A stretch of 11,003 bases of DNA from an uncultured Rhodospirillales bacterium. Its GTDB lineage: Bacteria > Pseudomonadota > Alphaproteobacteria > Acetobacterales > Acetobacteraceae. The position numbers and the translations under genes were made by a program. A model generated the notes under the pieces. It worked only from the letters and a program-made list of their open reading frames with translations, was not told the origin of the DNA and searched no databases. This document shows, in pieces, positions 1 to 7,400 of this stretch (positions are counted from its first letter, which is position 1; every line of letters starts with the position of its first letter). The stretch lies in assembly GCA_903904805.1 (NCBI GenBank), contig CAIVDX010000544.1:1-11003 (forward strand). Direction: 5' to 3'.

Positions 1-1
1 C

Positions 2-3000
2 ATCGCGGTGACCAACGCGGTCCTGCAAGGCGGCGACACGCTGCTCGGCGGCTTCGGCGTCTTGCCGCAGGATTTGGCGGCGGGCGGCAGCCTCGACCTC
101 GCGCCAGGTCAGACCGGCAGCCTCAGCCTGACCCTGACCCCCGGCAGCGATGGCCTGATCGGCGCGGTCGCCAGCCTGGCACTGCGGAGCCTGAACGGCA
201 CGGTGGCCGGGGCGAACCCGGTGCCAATCAATGCCGGCACGGTGTCCGTCGGCGCAACCGCCTATGCCCTGGCCAGTCCCAGCGTCAGCCACAAATTGGA
301 TCTCGGCGCGTTCAGAAGCCAGGGCACATTGCTGCAACTGGCAGGAACAATTGCGATCAGCAATGGTATCGGTCCTGATCCATATCAGGAAAGCCTTCTG
401 GTCAGTGCAAGCACCCAGGGGCTTGACGTGTTTCTGGGCAATACGTCCGGTGTGCAGGACGCCCAAAGCATTGTTCTAGCCGGCGCGACCGCAGGCATCG
501 GGCTTATCTTGTTTGGCGAACCGGACCAGTCGGGCACGCTCAGCGATAGCGTCACGCTTGCACTCAGCTCAACCGGCAGCGGCACATCCGGCCTCGCCGA
601 CACCCAGCTTGCCAGCCAGACCGTCACAGTGATCGGCACCGAATACGCACCGGCCGCGGCATACCTCTCAACCAGCACGATCGATTTCGGGCTTGTACAC
701 GCTGGCGACGTGCTGGCGAACCAGACGATCGATGTCGGGAACGTTGTGGTTGGCGCCGGCTCGCTGGTGGATCAGCTCGACGGCGGACTGTTTGGCGTGT
801 CCGCCCCATACTCGGTCAGCGACGCGATCTCGAACATCGCCAACTTTGGTGTTGGCAGCTTGGTCATTGGTCTGGACACCACCAATTCCGGCACCTTCGA
901 TACCACGGCGGTCCTTGATCTGAGCAGCCACGACGCGGCCCTGCCCGATCTCGCGCTGCCCAACCAGACCATTACGCTGGCCGGCACGGTGGACAACTAT
1001 GCCACTGTCGGGCTGATGGTTGACGATACACTGGTCACCGGAACGGCTGGCATCACCACGCTGGACCTCGGCAATATCGTGGCGGCGCAAACGCTGACCA
1101 TCGAGGCCGAGAACACCGCCTTCGGCATCGCCGACACCCTCGCCGGCAGCTATGCCATCACCGGCAGCGCCGGGTTCACCAACAGCGGGTTCGACGGCTT
1201 CAGCGGCATCTCGGCCGACAATGTGGGTGGGCCGGGCTTCGCCACGCTTGGCACCGGCTTGGGCGGTGTGCAGAGCGAGACCATCGTCGTCTCGGGCACC
1301 GGCAGCAACGGCTCCGGCTTCGTGGGCGCGGTGACCAGCCAGACCCTGGTAGTGACCGGCACCGTGGCCGCCGGCACCTATATCGCCGCCACGCCGGTCG
1401 CCGACGAGGCCACGCTGAACAGCCTGATCGCCGCCTTCGATGTCGGCGGCAGCCTGTCGGCGATCGATACCAACTACACCATCACCCTCGCCACCGGTGC
1501 CGATATCGCGCTGACCGCCGCGCTTGACGCGGTGGATCTCGCCGCCGGTTCGACGCTGACGGTGATCGGCAATGGCGCGACCATCGACGGGATGGGCGGC
1601 CAACGCGGCTTCGTCGATCTGCAGGGCGGGCTGGTGCTGAATGCGCTGACCATCGCCAATGCGGTGGCAGTCGGCGCGGCCGGCGGCACCGGCTACGGCG
1701 GCAACCAGCTGGTGGGCATTGGTCACCCGGCCTTTGGCGGCGGCGGTGGCGCTGGTCTGGGCGGCGGCCTGTTTGTCGCCGGGTCCTATGTCTCGGGCGG
1801 CAATACGATCACCACGGGCGGCAGCGCCACATTGAACGCTGTCTATTTCTCCAATGACGCGGCAATCGGCGGCGCCGGAGGCGGCACCGGTTATAGTTCC
1901 TACGGGCCGAGCGGCGGCGCGGGCGGCGGTCTCGGCGCGGCGTTTGGTGGCCTCGCCAGCGCTGGTGGCTTTGGCGCTGGAGGTGCCGGCACGAACATCC
2001 CCAATGGCTGGGGAAGCAGATATGCCGCCCATTCGACCGGGCGCTACAGCAGTGGCGGCGCGGGCGGCTTTGGCGGTGGCGGCGGCGGTGGATATGCCGG
2101 CGGCGCCGGGGGATACGGCGCCGGTGCTGGCGCCAGTGCCATGTTCCAATACGTGTTCGTCGAATACAGCAACAATCCCTATGTCGTCGGCTTCGCGGCC
2201 GGCGGGGGCGGTCTTGGCGCGGGCGGGGACCTGTTCGTCCAGCGGGGCGGCGGTCTGACGATCGGCTCGGGTAGCGTCGCCTCGGGATCGGCCACCGGGG
2301 GGGCCGGCGGTGTCGCGACCGGCAATGACTACAACAACAGCGATGGTCAGCCAGGCCAGGGCCTCGGCGGCACCGCCTTCTTCCAGGCCGGCCAGACCGT
2401 CACGCTCGCGCCGCAATCGGGCCAGACGCTGTCCATCGGCGGCACTCTGGCCGCCCAGTCCGGTGCCGGCACAATTGCGCTCGAAGGCCTGGGCGATGTC
2501 GCGATGCTGGCCGGCAGCGCGTTCAATGGCAGCATCGCCCTCGATCGCGGCACGCTCAGCCTGGATGGCGACGCGAGCGGCATCACCGGCCCGATCACCG
2601 ACAACGCCACATTGCTGTTCGCGCAGTCGGTCTCCACCACCCTCACGCTGCCGATCTTCGGCACCGGCAATGTCGTGGTTGACGGCGCCGCCGGCACCAC
2701 CCTGACCCTGGCCGGCGCCACCGGCTGGAGCGGCAGCACCACCATCATGGCGGGCAACACGCTGGTGCTGGCCGGCGCCGGCGCGCTGTCGGGCGACATC
2801 GTCGACAACGGCGCGCTGCTGCTGTCCGCCCCGACCCTCACCGGCGCGATCAGCGGCAGCGGCGCGGTGATCTTCGCGGGCGCGGTCAATCTGTTCGCGT
2901 CCAACGGCTATGCAGGCGGCGTCACCATCGCGGCAGGTGGCAACCTCTCGATCGGTGCCGATGCCGCGCTGGGCCCCGACACCACGCCACTGACCGCGCT

Positions 3001-5956
3001 GAATGGCAGCACGCTCAGCTTCGCCAACGGTCTGGCCTTCGGCCATGCGGTGAGTGTCAGCGGCGACCCCACGGTGAACGTCGCCACTGGCCAGACGGTG
3101 ACGATGAGCGGGTCGATCAGCGATGGCGCCAGCCCGGGCGATCTGGTGCTGACCGGCGGCGGCGATCTGATCCTGTCGGCTGCGAACAGTTACTCGGGCG
3201 GCAGTGTCATCGATGGGGGCACGCTTGAGCTTGCCAACCCACAGGCCGGCGGCAGCGGGCCGATCAGCTTCAACTTCGCAGCCGGCAACACTCTGGTGAT
3301 CGACGGCACGCTGATGCCCAGCAATGCCATCGAGGGCTTTGTGCCCGGCGATGCGCTGGTGCTGCGCTCCGTCAGTGCCAGCATCGCCGGCTATGATGGC
3401 AGCATGCTGACCCTGGCGGTGGCCGGTGGCGGCAGCCTTGATCTGTCCCTGGGCGCCGTTCCGGGCGTTGGCTTGAACGCCACCAGCGGCCCGGGCGGCA
3501 CCACCATCGCCGCCGACAGCTATTCCACCTTCGCAGTGAGCGAAGCGGATCTGAATGCGGCGATTGCCAGCTTCGACGTTGGTGGCAGCCTGGCTGCGGC
3601 GAACGTTGCCTACACGATCATGCTGCCCTATGGCGTTGATCTCGCGCTGACCACGGCGCTGCAAGCGATTGATCTCGATGCCGGCTCCAGCGTGACCATC
3701 GTCGGCAACACCTCCACCCTCGACGGAGGCGGGGTGCAGCGTGGCATCGTGCTCACCCAGGGCAGCCTCGATCTGCAGCAGCTCAACCTCGACAACCTGC
3801 TCGCCGCGGGGCAGGCCGGCGGTGCTGGCGAGGTGGTGGACGATTATGGCTATGCCGGACCAGGGGCGGCGGGCGGCGGTGGCGCCGGCCTGGGGGGCGG
3901 CCTGTTCGTCGCCACACGTGCCAGCGCTACGCTGGATGGGGTGAGCTTCGCCAACGATGCGGCGTACGGCGGCGCGGGTGGAACGGTCAATGCCGCCTTC
4001 ATCACCTATGGGGCTTATGGGCGGTATGCGACCGGACCGGTGATCTATGGCACCGGCGGTGGGCCGGGCCTGCCGGCGAGCGTGCTGACCGGGGGGTTCG
4101 GATCGGGTGGAGCCGGCAAGGGAGGGGCGGGCGGCTTTGGCGGCGGTGGTGGCGGCGGTGGCGGCTATTACGGCGGCAGTGGCGGCTATGGTGCCGGCCA
4201 GGGTGGTGGCTATGGGATCTATTCCTTCGGTGGCGATATTCGGCCCGGCGTCTACGCCCGGCCGTGGCCATCGAGCATCATTCATTTTCAATCTGGCGGT
4301 GGTGGCGGTGGCCTGGGTGCCGGGGCGGACGTTTTTGTCCAGCAGGGCGGCGGGCTGAGTATTCGCGGCAGCACGCTTGGCGCGGGGACCGTGCTTGGTG
4401 GTGCCGGCGTCTATGGAGGCGCTGCTGGACAGGGCCTGGGCAGTGCCCTGTTTGTTCAAGGCGGCGCGGTCACGCTCGCCCCCGGCGCCGGGCAGACGCT
4501 GGAGATCGGCGGCAGCGTGGCGAGCGAATATGGCGCCGGCACGCTGCTGCTAAACGGCGCAGGCACCGTGCTGTTCGACGCTGGCGCCAGCTTCAACGGC
4601 AGCATCGTGATCGACGCCGGCACGCTTGATATCGCCGGCGACCCGAGCCTGTTAACCGGCGCGATCAGTTTCGGCGGCGGTGCGCCGGGCGTGCTGGTGC
4701 TGGCCAATGGCAGCGCGCCCGCCGGCGGCATCAGCCAACCCGACATCGGCGACGCGATCAGCCTTCCCGGCATCCAGGCCGCCATCGATGGCTGGGACGG
4801 CAGCAATCTGACACTGAACCTGTCCTCCGGCGGCAGCCTCAATCTTCCGCTGAGCGGCGATACCACCGCGGTCAATCTGGTCGCGGTCTCGAGCAGCGCC
4901 GGCACGGTGATCACCGCCGATGCCCCCTGCTACGTCACCGGCACCCGCATCCTGACCACCCGCGGCGCGGTGGCCGTGGAGGCTCTGGCGGTGGGCGACG
5001 AGGTCATCACCGCCAGCGGCCAGACCCGCCCGATCCGCTGGATCGGCCACCGCCAGATGGAGTGCGACCGCCATCCGGAGAAGATCCTGGTCTGGCCGGT
5101 GCTGGTCACACAGGATGCCTTTGGCCCAAACCTGCCAGCCCGCCCGCTCTGGCTCAGCCCCGGCCACAGCGTGATGGTCAACGGCGCGCTGATCCAGATC
5201 GGTGTGCTGGTCAATGACCGCACGATCCTGCAGGTGCCGCGCAAGCGCGTCGAATATTGGCACATCGAGCTCGACAGCCACGACATCCTGCTCGCCGAAG
5301 GCCTGCCCGCCGAAAGCTTCCTCGATAATGGCAACCGCGGCGCCTTCGACAATGGAGGCCGTGCGATGGATCTCCACCCCGATTTCGGCGCATCAGCGCA
5401 TCCTGCCGAGGGCTGCCTGCCGGTATCCTACCCCGGCAGCGCAGAGGTGGCAGAGGCTAGGCGCAGTCTGCTCGCCCGCGCCGCCGAGCGCGGCCATCTG
5501 TTGCAGGACGAACCCGACCTGCATGTGGTTGCGAACGGCGAGCGCGTGGAGCCAACAGCCCTGGGCGGCGGCCGCTACGCCTTCCTCCTCCCCGCTGCCT
5601 GCAGCGACATCTCGCTGCGCTGCCGCACCTTCATCCCCTATCGCTGCGCGCCCGATAGCCTCGATCGGCGTGCCCTCGGCATCTTGATCAGCCGCCTGGA
5701 GCTCGACGGTATGGCCATCACCTTGGCCGAACTGCCCGAGGGCAAAGGCTGGCACGGGCTTGAGGCCGACGACGACGGCAGGCCCCGCCGCTGGACCGAC
5801 GGCTTGACGCCACTGCCCGCCGGTACCCGCCTCATCATGATCGAACGTGGCGGCCCAGGGTTGTATTGGTCGGATTCCGACGCGGTATCAGTGCAGAAAC
5901 AGAAAGGCCGCCACAAAGGCACAGCTCGCCGCGCGTCAGGGCGCCAGCGAATATAA
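2..5956 (+). CDS. Giant repeat-rich Hint-domain surface/secreted protein, 5' end outside window
   Basis: The reading frame is open to the left edge, so the GTG at 8 is not a trustworthy start and any signal peptide is unseen. Residues are numbered from that GTG (1982 residues). About 1-455: four beta-rich units of roughly 120 residues ending in strands such as 'TVTVIGT', 'TITLAGTV' and 'TLVVTGTV', like choice-of-anchor-D repeats. 466-1171 and 1178-1639: two copies of a beta-helix plus glycine-rich module; the first also holds autotransporter-associated beta-strand repeats (for example 'NSYSGGSVIDGGTLELAN', 1060-1077). 1640-about 1785: Hint_2 domain, nucleophile C1641. About 1815-1960: conserved post-Hint region; then a basic tail rich in Lys and Arg. 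C1641 is the first cysteine, and only two lysines precede it. No RTX nonapeptides or C-terminal beta-barrel are visible, so the export route is unknown. The likely role is a large extracellular adhesin-like protein that cleaves itself at the Hint domain. Domain calls are solid; the function is inferred. Confidence 0.88.
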   Translation: MAVTNAVLQGGDTLLGGFGVLPQDLAAGGSLDLAPGQTGSLSLTLTPGSDGLIGAVASLALRSLNGTVAGANPVPINAGTVSVGATAYALASPSVSHKLDLGAFRSQGTLLQLAGTIAISNGIGPDPYQESLLVSASTQGLDVFLGNTSGVQDAQSIVLAGATAGIGLILFGEPDQSGTLSDSVTLALSSTGSGTSGLADTQLASQTVTVIGTEYAPAAAYLSTSTIDFGLVHAGDVLANQTIDVGNVVVGAGSLVDQLDGGLFGVSAPYSVSDAISNIANFGVGSLVIGLDTTNSGTFDTTAVLDLSSHDAALPDLALPNQTITLAGTVDNYATVGLMVDDTLVTGTAGITTLDLGNIVAAQTLTIEAENTAFGIADTLAGSYAITGSAGFTNSGFDGFSGISADNVGGPGFATLGTGLGGVQSETIVVSGTGSNGSGFVGAVTSQTLVVTGTVAAGTYIAATPVADEATLNSLIAAFDVGGSLSAIDTNYTITLATGADIALTAALDAVDLAAGSTLTVIGNGATIDGMGGQRGFVDLQGGLVLNALTIANAVAVGAAGGTGYGGNQLVGIGHPAFGGGGGAGLGGGLFVAGSYVSGGNTITTGGSATLNAVYFSNDAAIGGAGGGTGYSSYGPSGGAGGGLGAAFGGLASAGGFGAGGAGTNIPNGWGSRYAAHSTGRYSSGGAGGFGGGGGGGYAGGAGGYGAGAGASAMFQYVFVEYSNNPYVVGFAAGGGGLGAGGDLFVQRGGGLTIGSGSVASGSATGGAGGVATGNDYNNSDGQPGQGLGGTAFFQAGQTVTLAPQSGQTLSIGGTLAAQSGAGTIALEGLGDVAMLAGSAFNGSIALDRGTLSLDGDASGITGPITDNATLLFAQSVSTTLTLPIFGTGNVVVDGAAGTTLTLAGATGWSGSTTIMAGNTLVLAGAGALSGDIVDNGALLLSAPTLTGAISGSGAVIFAGAVNLFASNGYAGGVTIAAGGNLSIGADAALGPDTTPLTALNGSTLSFANGLAFGHAVSVSGDPTVNVATGQTVTMSGSISDGASPGDLVLTGGGDLILSAANSYSGGSVIDGGTLELANPQAGGSGPISFNFAAGNTLVIDGTLMPSNAIEGFVPGDALVLRSVSASIAGYDGSMLTLAVAGGGSLDLSLGAVPGVGLNATSGPGGTTIAADSYSTFAVSEADLNAAIASFDVGGSLAAANVAYTIMLPYGVDLALTTALQAIDLDAGSSVTIVGNTSTLDGGGVQRGIVLTQGSLDLQQLNLDNLLAAGQAGGAGEVVDDYGYAGPGAAGGGGAGLGGGLFVATRASATLDGVSFANDAAYGGAGGTVNAAFITYGAYGRYATGPVIYGTGGGPGLPASVLTGGFGSGGAGKGGAGGFGGGGGGGGGYYGGSGGYGAGQGGGYGIYSFGGDIRPGVYARPWPSSIIHFQSGGGGGGLGAGADVFVQQGGGLSIRGSTLGAGTVLGGAGVYGGAAGQGLGSALFVQGGAVTLAPGAGQTLEIGGSVASEYGAGTLLLNGAGTVLFDAGASFNGSIVIDAGTLDIAGDPSLLTGAISFGGGAPGVLVLANGSAPAGGISQPDIGDAISLPGIQAAIDGWDGSNLTLNLSSGGSLNLPLSGDTTAVNLVAVSSSAGTVITADAPCYVTGTRILTTRGAVAVEALAVGDEVITASGQTRPIRWIGHRQMECDRHPEKILVWPVLVTQDAFGPNLPARPLWLSPGHSVMVNGALIQIGVLVNDRTILQVPRKRVEYWHIELDSHDILLAEGLPAESFLDNGNRGAFDNGGRAMDLHPDFGASAHPAEGCLPVSYPGSAEVAEARRSLLARAAERGHLLQDEPDLHVVANGERVEPTALGGGRYAFLLPAACSDISLRCRTFIPYRCAPDSLDRRALGILISRLELDGMAITLAELPEGKGWHGLEADDDGRPRRWTDGLTPLPAGTRLIMIERGGPGLYWSDSDAVSVQKQKGRHKGTARRASGRQRI
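1403..3529 (+). repeat. Internal duplicated module, copy A (long copy)
   Basis: Copy A of a large in-gene duplication. It opens with 'DEATLNSLIAAFDVGGSL' (residue 466 on), continues with a beta-helix-like stretch containing 'VIGNGATIDG' and 'QRGFV', then a glycine-rich block (about 556-790) with 'GGGGGAGLGGGLFVA'. A 'GQTLSIGG' segment follows, and the copy ends with 'IEGFVPGDALVL' and 'GGTTIAAD'. Compared with copy B it carries about 250 extra residues of autotransporter-type beta-strand repeats near 880-1080. The order of motifs matches copy B throughout, which shows descent from one ancestral module. Confidence 0.8.
3539..4918 (+). repeat. Internal duplicated module, copy B (short copy next to Hint domain)
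   Basis: Copy B opens with 'SEADLNAAIASFDVGGSL' (residue 1178 on). It repeats the motifs of copy A in order: 'IVGNTSTLDG', 'QRGIV', the glycine-rich block (about 1266-1485) with 'GGGGAGLGGGLFVA', 'GQTLEIGG', 'FNGSIVIDAGTLDIAG', 'DGSNLTLNLSSGGSLNL' and a final 'GTVITAD' directly before the Hint cysteine. DNA identity is still visible near 1736-1780 against 3869-3913, at a spacing of about 2133 bases. The autotransporter-type repeats of copy A are missing here. Confidence 0.8.
4925..5360 (+). other. Hint_2 (Hedgehog/intein-like) autoprocessing domain
   Basis: This domain lies within the giant gene, residues about 1640-1785. It starts at 'PCYVTGTRILTTRG' with C1641 as the expected nucleophile of the N-to-S acyl shift. 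Then come 'VEALAVGDEVITASGQ', 'RPIRWIGHR', and a block-B-like 'LSPGHSVMVNG' whose H1720 is the expected catalytic histidine; a serine stands where hedgehog and inteins usually have threonine. It ends with 'YWHIELDSHDILLAEGLPAE' (H1752, H1758). There is no terminal His-Asn followed by Cys, Ser or Thr, so splicing is not expected. Cleavage or transfer of the N-terminal part is the likely chemistry, inferred from the family. Confidence 0.85.
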
Positions 5957-6053
5957 GCCACACTGGATTTCAACGGTCGCGACGGCGTCTAACCGTCGGT
6001 CGAGCAGGTTAGGCCCGGTCCCGCGCTGGCACATCGCGGTCTGGTCCCGCGTT

Positions 6054-7400
6054 CTAGCGCCCGAGAAACACCCCGTCGCGCTCCAACGCCGCCTGCACCG
6101 CATTCACCTCGATCGCGCGCGGCGCAGCGTTCGACGCCGCCGCCATCGCCGCCAACGTCCCCGCCGCCTGGCCCATCACGAAGCAGCCGCCCGACACCCG
6201 CGCGGCGGACTGCCCGCCATGCGTCATCGACGCACATCGGCCCGCCACCAGCAGATTTTCCAACCCAAGCGGCAGCAGCATGCGCAGCGGCAGCTGGTTG
6301 AACCCGCGGCTGCCCTCGGGCTGCCAGCGGAAATTGATGTCGCCGGCGATATGGTCCTCCACCGGCCAGCCATTCACCCCGATCGTGTCGTCGAAATCCA
6401 CGCAGCCCAGCACGTCATCTTCCGACAGCATATACGCCCCGATCACCCGCCGCGTCTCGCGGATGCCCAGCTGCGGCGGGATGTCCACGATATAGGCATT
6501 GGCAAAAGCCGGGATGGCGTCTTTCAGCATGGCGAAGCTCTCGGCGATCTGCCGCCGCCCCTCGATCTCGCCGGCGGAGAGCTGCAGCGCGTCGGTGCCA
6601 TCGGCCGCAGCCCCCGAGGCGTTGGAAATCTGCGTGAGATTCACCCGCCATTCGATGTCGTTCTTCTGCGGGCGGATCACCGGCGTCTTGCGCGGCATGC
6701 GCCGCCCGGTGCGCGCCTCCGCGGCGGCGATCTGCGCGGGGAACTCCCGCCAGGCCGCACGGGCGGCGGCCTCCCGTGCCACATCATTGATGCGGAACAT
6801 CGTGGTGGGGAACATCATCCCCCCTGCCCCGTCGCCAAGTTCATAGCTGGCACCGGCCCACACCGCGAGATCACCATCACCGGAACAATCGATGAAGCTC
6901 GTCCCACCGATCGCCCGCCGCCCCGACTTCGTCTCCACCAGCAGCGCCCGCACACGATCCGGCCCATCCATGATCACGCCGGCCGCCAGCGCATGGAACA
7001 GGATCTCCGCGCCACTCTCCAGCAGCAGCGCATCGGCCGCGATCTTGTAGGCCCCGGTATCATAGGCCTGCGCATCGATCCGCCCGAACACCGTGTGCGG
7101 CGCCCGCAAACCGCCCAGCGCATCGATCCGCGCCAGCAGATCGTCGGCCACGCCATGCACAACCTGCTTGATCTCACCATGCACATTCGCATGCAGCCCG
7201 CAGAAATTCGTCACCCCGGCGGCAGTCCCCATGCCCCCCAGAAACCCATAGCGCTCCACCAGAATCGTCTGCGCCCCCGCCCGCGCGGCTGACGCAGCCG
7301 CGGCAATCCCCGCCGGGCCACCGCCGAGCACAACCACATCGTAGCTGCCCAAGAGTTCGGTCTGCCGGGCAGGTTCGGTGATGCTGACGGTCGGGCTCAC
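6054..7400 (-). CDS. FAD-dependent oxidoreductase (FAD_oxidored family)
   Basis: 448 residues, complete. An N-terminal Rossmann fold binds the ADP part of FAD: 'DVVVLGGGPAGIAAA' (21-35) with E49 at the end of the second strand, followed by the family signature 'LGGMGTAAG' (54-62). 'FIDCSGDGDLAVWAG' in the middle and 'LGIRETRRVIGAYML' plus 'NLLVAGRCASMTHGGQSAAR' near the end are typical of the FAD_oxidored group (PF12831) of flavoproteins related to the fumarate reductase/succinate dehydrogenase fold. The start is a GTG overlapping the TGA of the upstream radical SAM gene (GTGA), so the two are almost surely co-transcribed and translationally coupled. No strong ribosome binding site is seen, which fits coupling. 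It has no membrane segment or signal peptide and should be cytoplasmic. Family is confident; the substrate is unknown, and a redox step on the product of the radical SAM partner is inference. Confidence 0.88.
   Translation of the reverse strand: MSPTVSITEPARQTELLGSYDVVVLGGGPAGIAAAASAARAGAQTILVERYGFLGGMGTAAGVTNFCGLHANVHGEIKQVVHGVADDLLARIDALGGLRAPHTVFGRIDAQAYDTGAYKIAADALLLESGAEILFHALAAGVIMDGPDRVRALLVETKSGRRAIGGTSFIDCSGDGDLAVWAGASYELGDGAGGMMFPTTMFRINDVAREAAARAAWREFPAQIAAAEARTGRRMPRKTPVIRPQKNDIEWRVNLTQISNASGAAADGTDALQLSAGEIEGRRQIAESFAMLKDAIPAFANAYIVDIPPQLGIRETRRVIGAYMLSEDDVLGCVDFDDTIGVNGWPVEDHIAGDINFRWQPEGSRGFNQLPLRMLLPLGLENLLVAGRCASMTHGGQSAARVSGGCFVMGQAAGTLAAMAAASNAAPRAIEVNAVQAALERDGVFLGR

Noticed and set aside
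668..4459. Very long open frame on the minus strand opposite the giant gene (about 1263 codons)
   Set aside because: It is fully antisense to a frame with clear domain motifs, has no recognisable domain, and its Ala/Gly/Arg-rich translation is what GC-rich codon bias of the plus-strand gene produces.
1685..4460. RTX calcium-binding repeats in the glycine-rich blocks
   Set aside because: The blocks lack the aspartate-containing nonapeptide pattern GGxGxDxLx; they are simple Gly/Ala/Tyr-rich sequence.
4925..5360. Hint domain as a protein-splicing intein
   Set aside because: No terminal His-Asn with a following Cys, Ser or Thr, no homing endonuclease, and no disrupted host domain; it matches the Hint_2 autoprocessing type instead.
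5980..5998. Small hairpin CGACGG/CCGTCG between the convergent genes as a terminator
   Set aside because: Only six base pairs with a seven-base loop and no U-tract on either strand; too weak to call in GC-rich DNA.
5847..7292. Long plus-strand open frame opposite the FAD oxidoreductase
   Set aside because: Arg/His/Pro-rich translation without domains, antisense to a well-supported flavoprotein and overlapping the end of the Hint gene.
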